Shown: positions 36,330 to 44,733, counted from the stretch's first letter. The stretch: 64,000 nt of DNA from Desulfitibacter alkalitolerans DSM 16504 (GCF_000620305.1 NZ_JHVU01000021.1:62001-126000), one strand, 5' to 3'. Numbers and translations: made by a program. The notes: generated from the sequence alone by a model not told the origin.

Positions 36330-36800
36330 TGATTTAGATACTGCTTCAGGCTAAAATTTAAAAATATAGTGATTATTTTATGCTCATAAAGATAATCCAA
36401 TACGGAACCATGGATGGCAGCTTCCATGGAACAATGATACTAGAATAATAAAAGTAATTATAGAGTGTCATTTAGATAAAAGTTTTTTGAATATCTAGCA
36501 TATTCAAAAAACTTGCGTGAATACTTTGATCAAGACCCAGATTATTTCCTGAATCAAGTTGATGATCTCACATTAGTCACATTCGAAAACAGATCTATAT
36601 ATAATGGTTAAGGTTTTAAAGGAGAACAACTCAACAACAATAATAAAACATAGGAAAGCATATTTGCATAAAATTCATAAAATTTTGTATGCTCCCTTTT
36701 GAAGGTAGGTGTTAATAAAAACAAAAGAACCAAAAGATATTGATTTACGCTCTTTTGTTTATATTCCAATAAAGTAAATTTATTAAACGGAGGTATTAAC
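36330..36800. other. Non-coding stretch with two inverted repeats
   Basis: About 470 bases without a convincing gene between creatinase and the symporter pair. It holds CCATGGA/TCCATGG (36408-36429), a possible weak terminator of creatinase, and a perfect 15-bp repeat AAGTTTTTTGAATAT / ATATTCAAAAAACTT with a 5-base loop (36480-36514). After it a start-less reading frame of about 45 codons (36481-36612, ending DDLTLVTFENRSIYNG) looks protein-like and may be a gene remnant. I see no clear -35/-10 or -24/-12 promoter for the downstream genes. Confidence 0.5.
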
Positions 36801-36920
36801 ATGACAGGATCTTGGCCTATGGACGGATTTATTATCGGTTCTGTTATTATGATTGCAATACCACTTGCTGTATGGCTTTATAGGGAAGTACTCAACAAGA
36901 AAAGGGGTGAGGCAGAGTGA
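36801..36920 (+). CDS. Small symporter accessory membrane peptide
   Basis: A 39-residue peptide with one membrane helix (GFIIGSVIMIAIPLAVWLYR) and a basic-acidic tail, ending in GAGTGA that overlaps the GTG start of the symporter by four bases. ACGGAGG is ten bases before its ATG. Such tiny single-span proteins regularly precede sodium:solute symporters in Firmicutes, and a second example with different sequence occurs at 43447-43554 before the other symporter of this window. Translation coupling supports a role in assembly or stability of the carrier, but this is inferred. Confidence 0.75.
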   Translation: MTGSWPMDGFIIGSVIMIAIPLAVWLYREVLNKKRGEAE

Positions 36921-38386
36921 CATTAAATTGGATTTTATTTATTGTAGCTGCAGTTGTTTTACTGGGCGTTGGTGCATGGACCAAACAAAGGATAAAGAAT
37001 GAAAAAACTAATGAAGGCTTTTTATTAGGTGCAAAAAAGATAGGTCCTTTAATTGGTGCTGGTACAATCATGGCAACAGGTTTTAGTGGATGGGGTTTTA
37101 TTGGTTCCCCTGGAACAGCCTATGCTTTTGGAACAATTGAAATGTTTGCCAACTTTTTGTTTGCTCCTGCCATTGTGCTTGGAACGTTAATGTTTGCAGG
37201 TTTTATGCGTAAACAAGCTGAACAATATGGTGGGCTGACAGTTCCAGAGTATCTGGCAGTAACCCATCGTGGTCCTGAAAACATGAGGAGAATTGTGCAT
37301 TTTTTTGCAGGTCTGGCAACCTTCGTGTTTCTTTCCGTATACATCATCGGCCAAATCAGAGCAGTTGGTCTTGTAGCATCTGAGTGGCTTGGTATCAGCA
37401 ATACACTTGCAGCATTATTATTAATGGCCATTGTGATTGCCTTTACAATGCAAGGAGGACTTTTAGCGGTAGCAATTACGGATACAATCATGTGTGCAGG
37501 AATGCTTATTGCGTCTATTATTGTATATTTTACAGTTGTACAAGATATTCCTTTGATTGAATTACTTTCAAGTATAGGTAAATTTAATAGCGAATTTGTA
37601 AATCCCACCACATCTGTTCCTTATGGTGATGGAAGATTCAGCGTATACCTGGTATTTATTTATGCCCTTCTTTTTACGACTACATTACCTTACATGTCCG
37701 TGCGTTTTCTATCGATTAAAAAAGATTTAAAGGTCCATACCATGGCTTTAATCATGGCACCTATGGGTATCATTTTAAGTTTGGTTCCCATAGTAGGCAT
37801 TTATATGTATTACAAGAATCCAGGCCTGGCTAATCCTGACACCGCCATGCCAGTTTTCTTAAATACATTTTTACCACCTGCATTAGGGGGATTTATTTCA
37901 CTGTTTATCTTATTCGCCATGCTTTCAACAATCAGTTCAGTACTACAGGCACTGGCCTCCGCATTGTCTTATGATATGTTTGTATCTGTTGCCAATAGAA
38001 GTTCAAAGCGTGGGGATTTGTTTAACCGAATAGGCGTACTGGTAATTGGTGTCTGGGGACTATTCTTAACATTCTTGGCTCCTCAAGGATTACTCAATCA
38101 AATCGCCTATATTGGCACGGGAGGGTTAATATCTTCGTTTGTAGGGCCGATAATCATGCGTGCCTTTGTTAAAGCGGATATATATACTTGTTTAGCCTCC
38201 ATGGCTATAGGATTCCTTTGTAATGTTCTTTTTGTATTCAAATTGCAGATGGGTTGGGTAGAGGCACCTATTTTAGCTGGTTTAGCTGGAACTGCAGTAT
38301 ATCTCATCATGGGATATATCACCAATGGATGGTCTAGAGTGCCTAAAGAACTAGACGCAAACGATAATGTTGGTATTCAGCAATAA
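36917..38386 (+). CDS. Sodium:solute symporter (SSS family), candidate creatine carrier
   Basis: Carrier of 489 residues with about 13 helices. SSS features include the start WILFIVAAVVLLGVGAWTKQ, the region RIKNEKTNEGFLLGAKK, GTIMATGFSGWGFIGSPGTA in helix 2, and TISSVLQALASALSYDMFV near helix 9 with the Ser/Thr sodium-site positions. It starts at a GTG overlapping the accessory peptide. Because it follows creatinase under the same activator region, creatine (or sarcosine) import is the likely role, but the intervening 470 bases leave co-transcription open. It differs clearly from the SSS carrier at 41804. Confidence 0.85.
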   Translation: MTLNWILFIVAAVVLLGVGAWTKQRIKNEKTNEGFLLGAKKIGPLIGAGTIMATGFSGWGFIGSPGTAYAFGTIEMFANFLFAPAIVLGTLMFAGFMRKQAEQYGGLTVPEYLAVTHRGPENMRRIVHFFAGLATFVFLSVYIIGQIRAVGLVASEWLGISNTLAALLLMAIVIAFTMQGGLLAVAITDTIMCAGMLIASIIVYFTVVQDIPLIELLSSIGKFNSEFVNPTTSVPYGDGRFSVYLVFIYALLFTTTLPYMSVRFLSIKKDLKVHTMALIMAPMGIILSLVPIVGIYMYYKNPGLANPDTAMPVFLNTFLPPALGGFISLFILFAMLSTISSVLQALASALSYDMFVSVANRSSKRGDLFNRIGVLVIGVWGLFLTFLAPQGLLNQIAYIGTGGLISSFVGPIIMRAFVKADIYTCLASMAIGFLCNVLFVFKLQMGWVEAPILAGLAGTAVYLIMGYITNGWSRVPKELDANDNVGIQQ

Positions 38387-38420
38387 AAGTGGGATAAATA
38401 ATCTGTTTCAGGAAAATTAA

Positions 38421-38573
38421 AATGTTCTGGCTGCTTTAATTGCAAACTTCAGCCCTGGAGTAGTTCCAATCAATGGTGTTATCTCTGCAGTGATACTATA
38501 TGCCATAATTAACAAGATTTTTATTTATGCTGGGCATCCACAAAACCATGAAATTGTCCAGTTTAAAATGTAA
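38421..38573 (+). pseudogene. C-terminal remnant of a permease
   Basis: A 50-codon open stretch without a start codon reads NVLAALIANFSPGVVPINGV, then ISAVILYAIINKIFIYAGHP and a polar tail to TAA. This looks like the last helix pair of a nucleobase/cation symporter-1-type permease, cut off by an in-frame TAA at 38418. No matching upstream portion is seen, so the gene has been largely deleted. The family name is tentative. Confidence 0.45.
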
Positions 38574-38670
38574 GAATTTTCTCTAAGCAAAGGACAATTT
38601 TATGATTATCCCTGCTCCATATCTTCTAAGTTAAACTATTATTAATCCTGCAATATACCCTCCACAGTAT

Positions 38671-38709
38671 GGAGATGGGGTGAATGCTAAATACATTCAC
38701 CCCATCTCC
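38671..38709. repeat. Perfect 16-bp inverted repeat
   Basis: GGAGATGGGGTGAATG and CATTCACCCCATCTCC flank a 7-base loop. No T run follows on either strand, so it is either a factor-assisted terminator or the remnant of a small mobile element beside the decayed permease. Confidence 0.7.
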
Positions 38710-38744
38710 TAACCTAAAGATTTATCTCAGCAGCGTTACTAATA

Positions 38745-38766
38745 CTCCCGCTTCTATAAGCGGGAG
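38745..38766. repeat. 9-bp inverted repeat, hairpin
   Basis: CTCCCGCTT and AAGCGGGAG with a CTAT loop, in the 310-base gene-free stretch between the permease remnant and the ACT gene. Subterminal hairpins of IS200/IS605-type elements look similar, but no transposase is present. Confidence 0.45.
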
Positions 38767-38794
38767 ATAAGTGCCGCCAAGCTTCGAAAAGTGC

Positions 38795-38838
38795 AACTAA
38801 AGTTCAGGTGGAGTAAAAACTCCATCTGAACTTTAGTT
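38795..38838. terminator. Long bidirectional-type terminator hairpin
   Basis: AACTAAAGTTCAGGTGGAGT and ACTCCATCTGAACTTTAGTT pair over 20 bases (one G-U type pair) around AAAA, followed on the plus strand by TTCTTT. It lies just beyond the stop of the ACT-domain gene on the minus strand and probably ends that operon. Confidence 0.75.
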
Positions 38839-38886
38839 TTCTTTATTAAATCACAATATTATTTAAGATATTACTGAAAATCATGC

Positions 38887-39339
38887 CTAATCCCAACAAT
38901 AATAAATCAAATCTGCTGCCTCTTCCTCGGTAACTATTAGACGTATTCCCTTAGCTTTTAGGCTTTCCACAGCCTCCTCTAATTTATCAACTCTAAAAAT
39001 AACCAGGGCTTTTTTGGGTTTGGCACCCATAAAGGCATACATATACTCTATGTTCACTTCTCTTGCATCCAAAACTTCTAAAACATTATCAAGACCGCCA
39101 GGAGTATCATCCATCTCAACTGCTATTACATCTGCCAGCTTTACTGTAAAGTTCTTTTCCTTGAGAATTATTACTGCCATCTCCGGTTTATCCACAATTA
39201 ACCTCAATACACCAAAATCTGATGTGTCTGCTAATGTCAAAGCCCTAATATTTATGTTGTTCTCTGCCAAAACTGATGTTACAGCCCTTAAGCGACCAGG
39301 CGTATTCTCAAGAAAAACAGATAATTGTTTAACAACCAT
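38887..39339 (-). CDS. Tandem ACT-domain protein
   Basis: Small regulatory-type protein of 150 residues with two ACT domains: VKQLSVFLENTPGRLRAVTS (residues about 2-70) and IAVEMDDTPGGLDNVLEVLD (about 72-140). ACT domains bind amino acids. Genes of this kind commonly follow phenylacetate-CoA ligase in anaerobes that ferment aromatic amino acids, exactly as here (13-base gap). The ATG at 39339 follows AAGGAGGGG; a TTG precedes it by one codon. A role in sensing phenylalanine or a related amino acid is inferred from context. Confidence 0.85.
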   Translation of the reverse strand: MVVKQLSVFLENTPGRLRAVTSVLAENNINIRALTLADTSDFGVLRLIVDKPEMAVIILKEKNFTVKLADVIAVEMDDTPGGLDNVLEVLDAREVNIEYMYAFMGAKPKKALVIFRVDKLEEAVESLKAKGIRLIVTEEEAADLIYYCWD

Positions 39340-39352
39340 CAATATCCCCTCC

Positions 39353-40651
39353 TTATATTTTCCTCTTATCTATAACCCTTTTTGCCTTTCCTTCACTTCT
39401 GGCTATTTTCTTTGGCTCTACCAACTTGACTGTTACCGAAACGCCAAGGACACTCTCAATTTCATTTCTAATTCTTTTGCTCAATACTTCAAGCTGCCTT
39501 ACCTCATCAGAAAACATTTTTTCTGAAACTTCAACCTGTACCTCTAATACATCCAGATTTCCAACCCTGTCTACAACTAAAAGGTAATGGGGCTCAGTTT
39601 CACCAATTTCCAACAAAACATGCTCTATTTGCGATGGGAAAACATTTACTCCCCTGATTATGAGCATATCATCTGTTCTGCCTTCAATTCTACCTATCTT
39701 AACACTTGTCCTGCCGCATTCACATTCTTCTACAATTAACCTGGAAATATCCCCTGTCCGATAGCGAATTATGGGCAATGCTTCTTTAGTAAGAGAAGTG
39801 AATACAAGCTCTCCCCTTTCACCAGGAAGCAATACCTCTCCTGTTTCAGGATCTATAATTTCCACAATAAAGTGATCCTCCATAACATGCAGGCCATTTT
39901 TGTACTTGCATTCTACTGCCACACCAGGACCTATGATTTCACTGAGACCGTATATATCTATAGCCAGGATGCCCAGCCTTTGTTCTATCTCATTACGCAT
40001 GTTTTCCGACCAGGGTTCAGCACCAAAGATACCGGCTTTTAATTTAAAATCCTCGGGACCAAGTCCCATTTCTTCAATCACCTCTGCGATAAAAAGGGCA
40101 TAGGAAGGTGTACATGTAATAATGGTACTTCCATAATCCTTCATAATCATAACCTGTCTTTTAGTATTGCCCCCTGATATGGGAATAATGGATGCCCCGA
40201 TTTTCTCAGCTCCGTAATGAACACCTAACCCCCCTGTAAAGAGACCATATCCATAGGCATTTTGGATTACATCCTCTTTTTGCACACCTGCATTCATGAG
40301 CGAACGGGCCATAAGCTCTGACCAGTTGTTAATATCATTTCTGGTGTACCCCACCACTGTAGGCTTTCCTGTAGTACCTGAGGAGGAATGAATCCTAACT
40401 ACTTCACTTAAATTCACGGCAAACATTCCATATGGATAGTTATCTCTTAAATCCTGCTTTTTTGTAAAGGGAAACTTCTGCAAATCCTCTAATGTGTTTA
40501 AGTCCCTGGGTTCTACTTCTGCCGCCTGCATGGTGTTTCTATAATGGTTTACATTATGATAAGCCCTTTCAAGGGTTTGTTTTAATCGTTCTAACTGCAG
40601 CTGTTTGAGTTCATCCCTGGACAAACATTCATACTTTTCATTCCAGTACAT
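39353..40651 (-). CDS. paaK: Phenylacetate-CoA ligase
   Basis: AMP-forming acyl-CoA ligase of 432 residues that activates phenylacetate or a related aryl acid. The AMP loop is [20 protein letters not shown], the next motif [20 protein letters not shown], followed by [19 protein letters not shown] and the C-terminal hinge [20 protein letters not shown]. These match PaaK of anaerobes. GGAGG lies upstream of the ATG. It is paired with an ACT-domain gene and near an amino-acid-type symporter under T-box control, suggesting aromatic amino acid or arylacetate metabolism. No phenylacetyl-CoA oxidation genes are in the window. Confidence 0.9.
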   Translation of the reverse strand: MYWNEKYECLSRDELKQLQLERLKQTLERAYHNVNHYRNTMQAAEVEPRDLNTLEDLQKFPFTKKQDLRDNYPYGMFAVNLSEVVRIHSSSGTTGKPTVVGYTRNDINNWSELMARSLMNAGVQKEDVIQNAYGYGLFTGGLGVHYGAEKIGASIIPISGGNTKRQVMIMKDYGSTIITCTPSYALFIAEVIEEMGLGPEDFKLKAGIFGAEPWSENMRNEIEQRLGILAIDIYGLSEIIGPGVAVECKYKNGLHVMEDHFIVEIIDPETGEVLLPGERGELVFTSLTKEALPIIRYRTGDISRLIVEECECGRTSVKIGRIEGRTDDMLIIRGVNVFPSQIEHVLLEIGETEPHYLLVVDRVGNLDVLEVQVEVSEKMFSDEVRQLEVLSKRIRNEIESVLGVSVTVKLVEPKKIARSEGKAKRVIDKRKI

Positions 40652-40732
40652 ATTAATTTTTGCCTCCTTTGAGTTTCCTGGTAATATCTTTATATGTCTT
40701 TATGTATCTTTAATATAATTTACTTAAATATT

Positions 40733-41653
40733 TTACTGACTCTCCCCTTCTTCTCCTTCTACCACTAACCTTTTACCCTGCCAGACCTTCTGTCTGGAAA
40801 TCTGCAGTACAATTATTGATATAATAATTAAAGCTCCCCCCAGTAGCTGCTCTTCAGATAAAACTTCTGCAAAAATAATGGCTGCTAGAGATACTGTTAC
40901 AATTGGCTCTAAAGTACTTACAATAGCTGCCTTGGAAGGACCGATCATACTAATACCAGCATACAGCCCCCCAATTGCCAGGACTGTAGAAAAAAGTGCT
41001 ATTCCCATTGCACATAAAAAAGCAACTATTGATATTGAATACTGTATTTGGCCGGTAATACCTCCCCCCACTATGAAAAAAACAGCAGCTGAAAGGGATA
41101 CAATAGTTGAACTTGGCAGCCAATGAACTTCCTTTAACACTTTATTGCTTAAAACAAAATAAAAAGCAAATAGCACAGCAGCAGACAGGACATATATAAC
41201 ACCCATTATTTCCAAGCTTTCAAAGGAGGGACCTAGAACAAGGGTTATCCCCACCGCTGAAATCAATAAGGCCAGAACTTTCTGCGGATACATCTTTTCA
41301 TCACCAAAAAGGTAGGCTAAAATACATACCATTGTTGGGTAGGTATACAGCAGCAGGCTTGCCACTGAAGCAGGTATTAATGCAACTCCTGAAAAAAACA
41401 GGTTAGACAGTACACCGTAACCAGCTGCACCAAGGGCTATCAGGTATGCCAGCTGCTTTCTATTTAACCCCCAGGAGGTTTTGGATAATTTCATTATGAG
41501 TAAGAATAATAGCCCTGCTGTAATAAACCTTATTGATAATAATGTTGTCACGTTAGATCCATGGGCATAAGCAATTTTAGCAAATATGGCCATGGATCCG
41601 AATCCAGCTGCTGATATGCTGGTAATAATTATACCTAATTTATTTCTATCCAC
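40733..41653 (-). CDS. EamA/DMT-superfamily transporter
   Basis: Membrane exporter of 306 residues with ten helices arranged as two EamA repeats. The first is ITSISAAGFGSMAIFAKIAY to ITLVLGPSFESL, the second GVIYVLSAAVLFAFYFVLSN to LLGGALIIISIIVLQIS, with the conserved PASVASLLLYTYPTMV and STLEPIVTVSLAAIIFAEVL segments. It starts at a GTG behind GGCGGGCTGG. Many relatives export amino acids or other metabolites; the substrate here is unknown. It lies between paaK and the T-box-controlled symporter on the same strand, with an 80-base gap to paaK. Confidence 0.87.
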   Translation of the reverse strand: MDRNKLGIIITSISAAGFGSMAIFAKIAYAHGSNVTTLLSIRFITAGLLFLLIMKLSKTSWGLNRKQLAYLIALGAAGYGVLSNLFFSGVALIPASVASLLLYTYPTMVCILAYLFGDEKMYPQKVLALLISAVGITLVLGPSFESLEIMGVIYVLSAAVLFAFYFVLSNKVLKEVHWLPSSTIVSLSAAVFFIVGGGITGQIQYSISIVAFLCAMGIALFSTVLAIGGLYAGISMIGPSKAAIVSTLEPIVTVSLAAIIFAEVLSEEQLLGGALIIISIIVLQISRQKVWQGKRLVVEGEEGESQ

Positions 41654-41803
41654 TTCCAGCCCGCCTTTTATAATTGAAGTAGCTTACATTACATTAGCTA
41701 AAATATAATCCATGACAAACTTACCTCAATTATGGTAAAAATACGGCAATAATTCAATAGCTTATATTAACTTTGCTGGAAGTTTTTAATACACCTTTTT
41801 TTT

Positions 41804-43396
41804 CTAGGCATTACTTTTTGCTAATAGGGCTTTTGCTTTTTGTGCTGCTTCACTCTCCTGTTCTTGGGTTAATAGACTAACCACTATTAGTGTAAAGGCA
41901 GAAATAGGAAGGCTGATCAACATTGGATCAACCACTGTCCATGGAAAGTCAAGTAGAGTGCTTTTACCAAAGAGGGCCTTGCTGAGGCCTATAGCATTTG
42001 CTTCCTTGGCATGTATAAACATCATGTACAAGATGTTGGTGAAGGAACCCACCAGCATGCTTGCAGCAGCACCTGCCCTGGTAGCCCTCTTCCAGAAAAG
42101 GGCAGCTGTATAAGCAGGCAGGAAGGCTGAAGCACAGATGCCAAAGAAGATAGCTGTTGAAATTGCAACAATACTTGGAGGTAATTTAAAGCAAAGCCAC
42201 ACGGTTACCAATAATGCTACTATGATTCCTCCCCTGTGTCCCAATAACCCTGACGACTTGTAGAGATCATGGCTTATGGATGTGCCAATGACATGAAACT
42301 GTCCGCTTAAGGTTGACATTGCCGCTGAAAGAAGTGTTAAAAGCAGCAGATAAGAAAACCATTCAGGCATTGCCATATTAATGTACAGGGGGATTATTCT
42401 ATCTATGTTTGCTACATTAGTAATGGGATCAACAGAGGCCGCCAGGGATATTTTTCCTAGATTTTGGTAGAAATACACATTTGTCAGGGAGCCAACCAGG
42501 AATGCTACCCCTGTCATCATAATAATAAATACTCCACCAATAGCCACTGCCCTGTTTAGCTGTTTTGGACCCTTTACAGTCATATACCTTACAATAAGCT
42601 GTGGCTGGGCCAATACACCAATGCCTACTCCCAGAACCAGGGTTGATACTAATACCCACCACTGTTCAGAAGCAAACTTCGGCATGTTAGTCCAACCCTG
42701 ATGACCCTTGGCAGCAAGGCCTTCAGGAACCAGATGGGCTAGATTTGTTAAGGCTGTATGTGCGTTGGTAACGCCACCTAATTTTATATATGTTGCCACT
42801 AAAAGAATGGACATACCCAAAAACATCAAGGTCCCTTGAAAAGCATCGTTGTAAAATACCCCTTTAAGTCCGCCGGTCATAACATAGATGCCCACAATTA
42901 TTCCAAAAACCCATACTGTTGTAGAATACTCCACATTTAAAACCAACTGCAAAAACCAGGCAGCGCCTATCATTACTGCAGCTGCATATAAAGGCATTGC
43001 CAGTGATATTACTGCTGCAGCATATTGTTGAATAAACCTGGAATTATATCTTTTACCTAAAAGCTCAGGAAAGGTGCTGACATTTAGCTCCTTGCTTAGC
43101 CTCAAAGTAGGTTTTCCAAAAAGGACAAAGGCAATAAAAATACCAACAAATATATTTAAGAAGGCCAACCACATTAAACCCATACCGAAAAGTGCAGCTG
43201 CACCACCAAAACCTATGATTGCCGCTGTACTGATAAAGGTCGAACCATAGGCCATTGCCATTAAAAAGGGATGACTGTTGCCCCCGGCAATAAGATAATC
43301 CTTGCAGCTTTTTGTCCTGCAGTAAGCTAGATAGGTTAACCCAGCTACAATTGATAAATAAAGAATAATCAAGCCATATAACAAAATACTGTTCAT
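41804..43396 (-). CDS. Sodium:solute symporter (SSS family) under T-box control
   Basis: Carrier of 530 residues with about 13 helices. SSS features are CKDYLIAGGNSHPFLMAMAY, GSTFISTAAIIGFGGAAALF, the helix-5 region YVMTGGLKGVFYNDAFQGTL with its conserved glycines, VGIGVLAQPQLIVRYMTVKG, and LSAAMSTLSGQFHVIGTSIS carrying the sodium-site serines. GAGGGGAAGGG precedes the ATG. A 35-residue accessory peptide gene lies directly upstream, and both follow a T-box leader, which implies an amino acid substrate. Proximity to paaK and an ACT gene makes an aromatic amino acid plausible, though unproven. Confidence 0.87.
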   Translation of the reverse strand: MNSILLYGLIILYLSIVAGLTYLAYCRTKSCKDYLIAGGNSHPFLMAMAYGSTFISTAAIIGFGGAAALFGMGLMWLAFLNIFVGIFIAFVLFGKPTLRLSKELNVSTFPELLGKRYNSRFIQQYAAAVISLAMPLYAAAVMIGAAWFLQLVLNVEYSTTVWVFGIIVGIYVMTGGLKGVFYNDAFQGTLMFLGMSILLVATYIKLGGVTNAHTALTNLAHLVPEGLAAKGHQGWTNMPKFASEQWWVLVSTLVLGVGIGVLAQPQLIVRYMTVKGPKQLNRAVAIGGVFIIMMTGVAFLVGSLTNVYFYQNLGKISLAASVDPITNVANIDRIIPLYINMAMPEWFSYLLLLTLLSAAMSTLSGQFHVIGTSISHDLYKSSGLLGHRGGIIVALLVTVWLCFKLPPSIVAISTAIFFGICASAFLPAYTAALFWKRATRAGAAASMLVGSFTNILYMMFIHAKEANAIGLSKALFGKSTLLDFPWTVVDPMLISLPISAFTLIVVSLLTQEQESEAAQKAKALLAKSNA

Positions 43397-43446
43397 TTTG
43401 ACCCTTCCCCTCTAAAAATTCCTAAAATATTTATATTTATATATTT

Positions 43447-43554
43447 TTACGTTTCACTATTCCATTTAACAATTCCGTAAACAATACACAAAATTGCTGA
43501 TAATACAGTTAAAATATAGGCCATGGACACCTGCCAATCTGGAATTCCAAACAT
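43447..43554 (-). CDS. Small symporter accessory membrane peptide
   Basis: A 35-residue peptide (MFGIPDWQVSMAYILTVLSA, then ILCIVYGIVKWNSE) with one membrane helix and a short N-terminal amphipathic turn. It resembles the tiny accessory proteins found before SSS symporters, which typically begin MFG and end in a Tyr-Gly-x-x-x-Trp segment. GGAGGTG is eight bases before the ATG. It ends 50 bases before the symporter start and sits just after the T-box leader. Function is inferred from position and family resemblance. Confidence 0.75.
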   Translation of the reverse strand: MFGIPDWQVSMAYILTVLSAILCIVYGIVKWNSET

Positions 43555-43639
43555 CCTAATTCACCTCCAATCAGCTCATTCTTAATACCTTTCCAAAACC
43601 TTTAAAAGCAATACCCTTAACGTTTGCAAAGTTTTTAAA

Positions 43640-44046
43640 TAAAAAATAACCGCCTCTCGCCTTAAACGAGGGACGGTTATTAACCGCGGTACCACCCTTT
43701 TTGACAACTATATACAGCTGCCCCCTTAGTCCAGTACCCGCTAGAATTACAGTAAAACAAAAAAGCCTTTCGTCCTCTAGGGACGAAAAGCTGATGCTTA
43801 TCGCGGTACCACCCTAATAGCTGGAGTTGCTTTTCCAGCCACCTTGAGTTTCCTGTACAGGGTATATCTACCCGATACTGGCTTCATTTTAACGGAGAAG
43901 ACCCGGTTAGGACTACTTGCTGCCTTTGCAGTTTCACCCTACAGATCAAGAGCGAACTTCAGTAAACGTCTTTCCTAAAGATGCTTCCAGTCCATGGCAC
44001 CTTATCCCTGGAGGACCTCAGCTTACCTACTTTTCTCTGTCATCAC
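43640..44046 (-). promoter_or_regulatory. T-box leader with two antiterminator/terminator units
   Basis: Read on the minus strand: a Stem I start with GATGACAGAGAAAAGTAG, a long Stem I/II region, then a first T-box AGGGTGGTACCGCG at about 43815-43802 and a terminator GCTTTTCGTCC/GGACGAAAGGC plus T run (43791-43757). About 75 bases later comes a second T-box AGGGTGGTACCGCGG (about 43698-43684) and a second terminator built on AACCG-CCTCTCG pairing (43678-43648) plus T run. There is no room for a second Stem I. Uncharged tRNA should permit read-through. A UUC just before GCTCTTGA could be the specifier (Phe), but I cannot fix it. It controls the accessory peptide and symporter. Confidence 0.88.
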
Positions 44047-44072
44047 TTTTTAAATAGGTTTAATTGCTTGCA

Positions 44073-44102
44073 AGTATAGCACAGGTACAAACATCTTGGC
44101 AA
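44073..44102 (-). promoter_or_regulatory. Sigma-A promoter of the T-box leader
   Basis: Minus strand TTGCCA (44102-44097), an 18-base spacer, then TATACT (44078-44073). Transcription would begin about 20 bases before Stem I of the T-box. Confidence 0.65.
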
Positions 44103-44341
44103 TACCTTTTATAAAATTTATGTTTAAAATTAATTTTTTACTTAATTTATCCGATTAGCTAACCGTCGCTAGGACGCCCGCTTCTAGCTTTGCACGGGTA
44201 TTTCTACGCATTAACAAAACACAATGCTAGAATTACATACTATCACATACTGTTAACAATTGGGTTTGCAATCAGATCCTTTCTATGATAAACTATTGTT
44301 CTGTACAGAATGATTTTAAGGTGTTTTTCCATAAAATTTCT

Positions 44342-44370
44342 TTTACTTTTTGCACTCTCCGTGCTATAAT
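44342..44370 (+). promoter_or_regulatory. Sigma-A promoter of the tRNA pair
   Basis: TTTACT, 17-base spacer, TATAAT (44365-44370), ending 13 bases before the tRNA-Met gene. The 240 bases upstream between this and the T-box promoter hold no gene I can support. Confidence 0.7.
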
Positions 44371-44383
44371 ATATTAGTGCCAA

Positions 44384-44460
44384 GGCGGTGTAGCTCAGTT
44401 GGCTAGAGCATGCGGTTCATACCCGCAGAGTCGTAGGTTCAAGTCCTACCACCGCTACCA
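44384..44460 (+). tRNA. tRNA with CAT anticodon (Met, elongator type, or Ile2)
   Basis: Cloverleaf folds fully: acceptor GGCGGTG/CACCGCT with a G-U first pair, D-arm TAGCTCAGTTGGCTAGAGCA, anticodon stem TGCGG/CCGCA around loop TTCATAC, T-arm GTAGG-TTCAAGT-CCTAC, encoded CCA. CAT may serve elongator Met or, if C34 is modified to lysidine, Ile(AUA). It is not the initiator, since the acceptor end is paired. Confidence 0.9.
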
Positions 44461-44466
44461 TAATAC

Positions 44467-44542
44467 AGGGGTGTAGCTCAATTGGTAGAGTAGTGGACTC
44501 CAAATCCATTGGTTGCGTGTTCGAGTCGCGTCACCCCTGCCA
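44467..44542 (+). tRNA. tRNA-Trp (CCA anticodon)
   Basis: Acceptor AGGGGTG/CACCCCT, G discriminator and encoded CCA. The anticodon stem around loop CTCCAAA gives anticodon CCA, and the T-arm contains GTTCGAGTC. It follows the CAT tRNA by six bases, on the same transcript. Confidence 0.95.
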
Positions 44543-44556
44543 AATTAAATTACCAA

Positions 44557-44586
44557 ACTACAAGTAAAAAACTTGTAGTTTTTTTT
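44557..44586 (+). terminator. Intrinsic terminator of the tRNA operon
   Basis: AACTACAAGT/ACTTGTAGTT stem, short A loop, then eight T. Confidence 0.92.
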
Positions 44587-44733
44587 ATTCCTATTTTTCT
44601 ACGCTTTCCCTTACTTAGAATAAAGTCTTTTTCCCTAGGATCTGCTAAAGGATTTAAATCCTGTATAAAACTAAAAATACTAGCCAACACTATTCAAAAA
44701 GGTTCATAAAAAGATTCGCTAAAGGTGTGTATT

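Noticed and set aside
36608-36802. Minus-strand 64-codon frame in the creatinase-symporter gap
   Set aside because: Lies in A+T-rich leader sequence, has no ribosome site and no recognisable protein features.
44160-44215. Possible mobile-element end or structured RNA (CGTCGCTAGGACGCCCGC region)
   Set aside because: Only short, imperfect pairing could be found and no repeat copy or gene supports it.
44384-44460. Initiator tRNA-fMet
   Set aside because: The first acceptor position pairs (G-U), unlike the unpaired end of initiator tRNA, and the D-arm is of elongator type.
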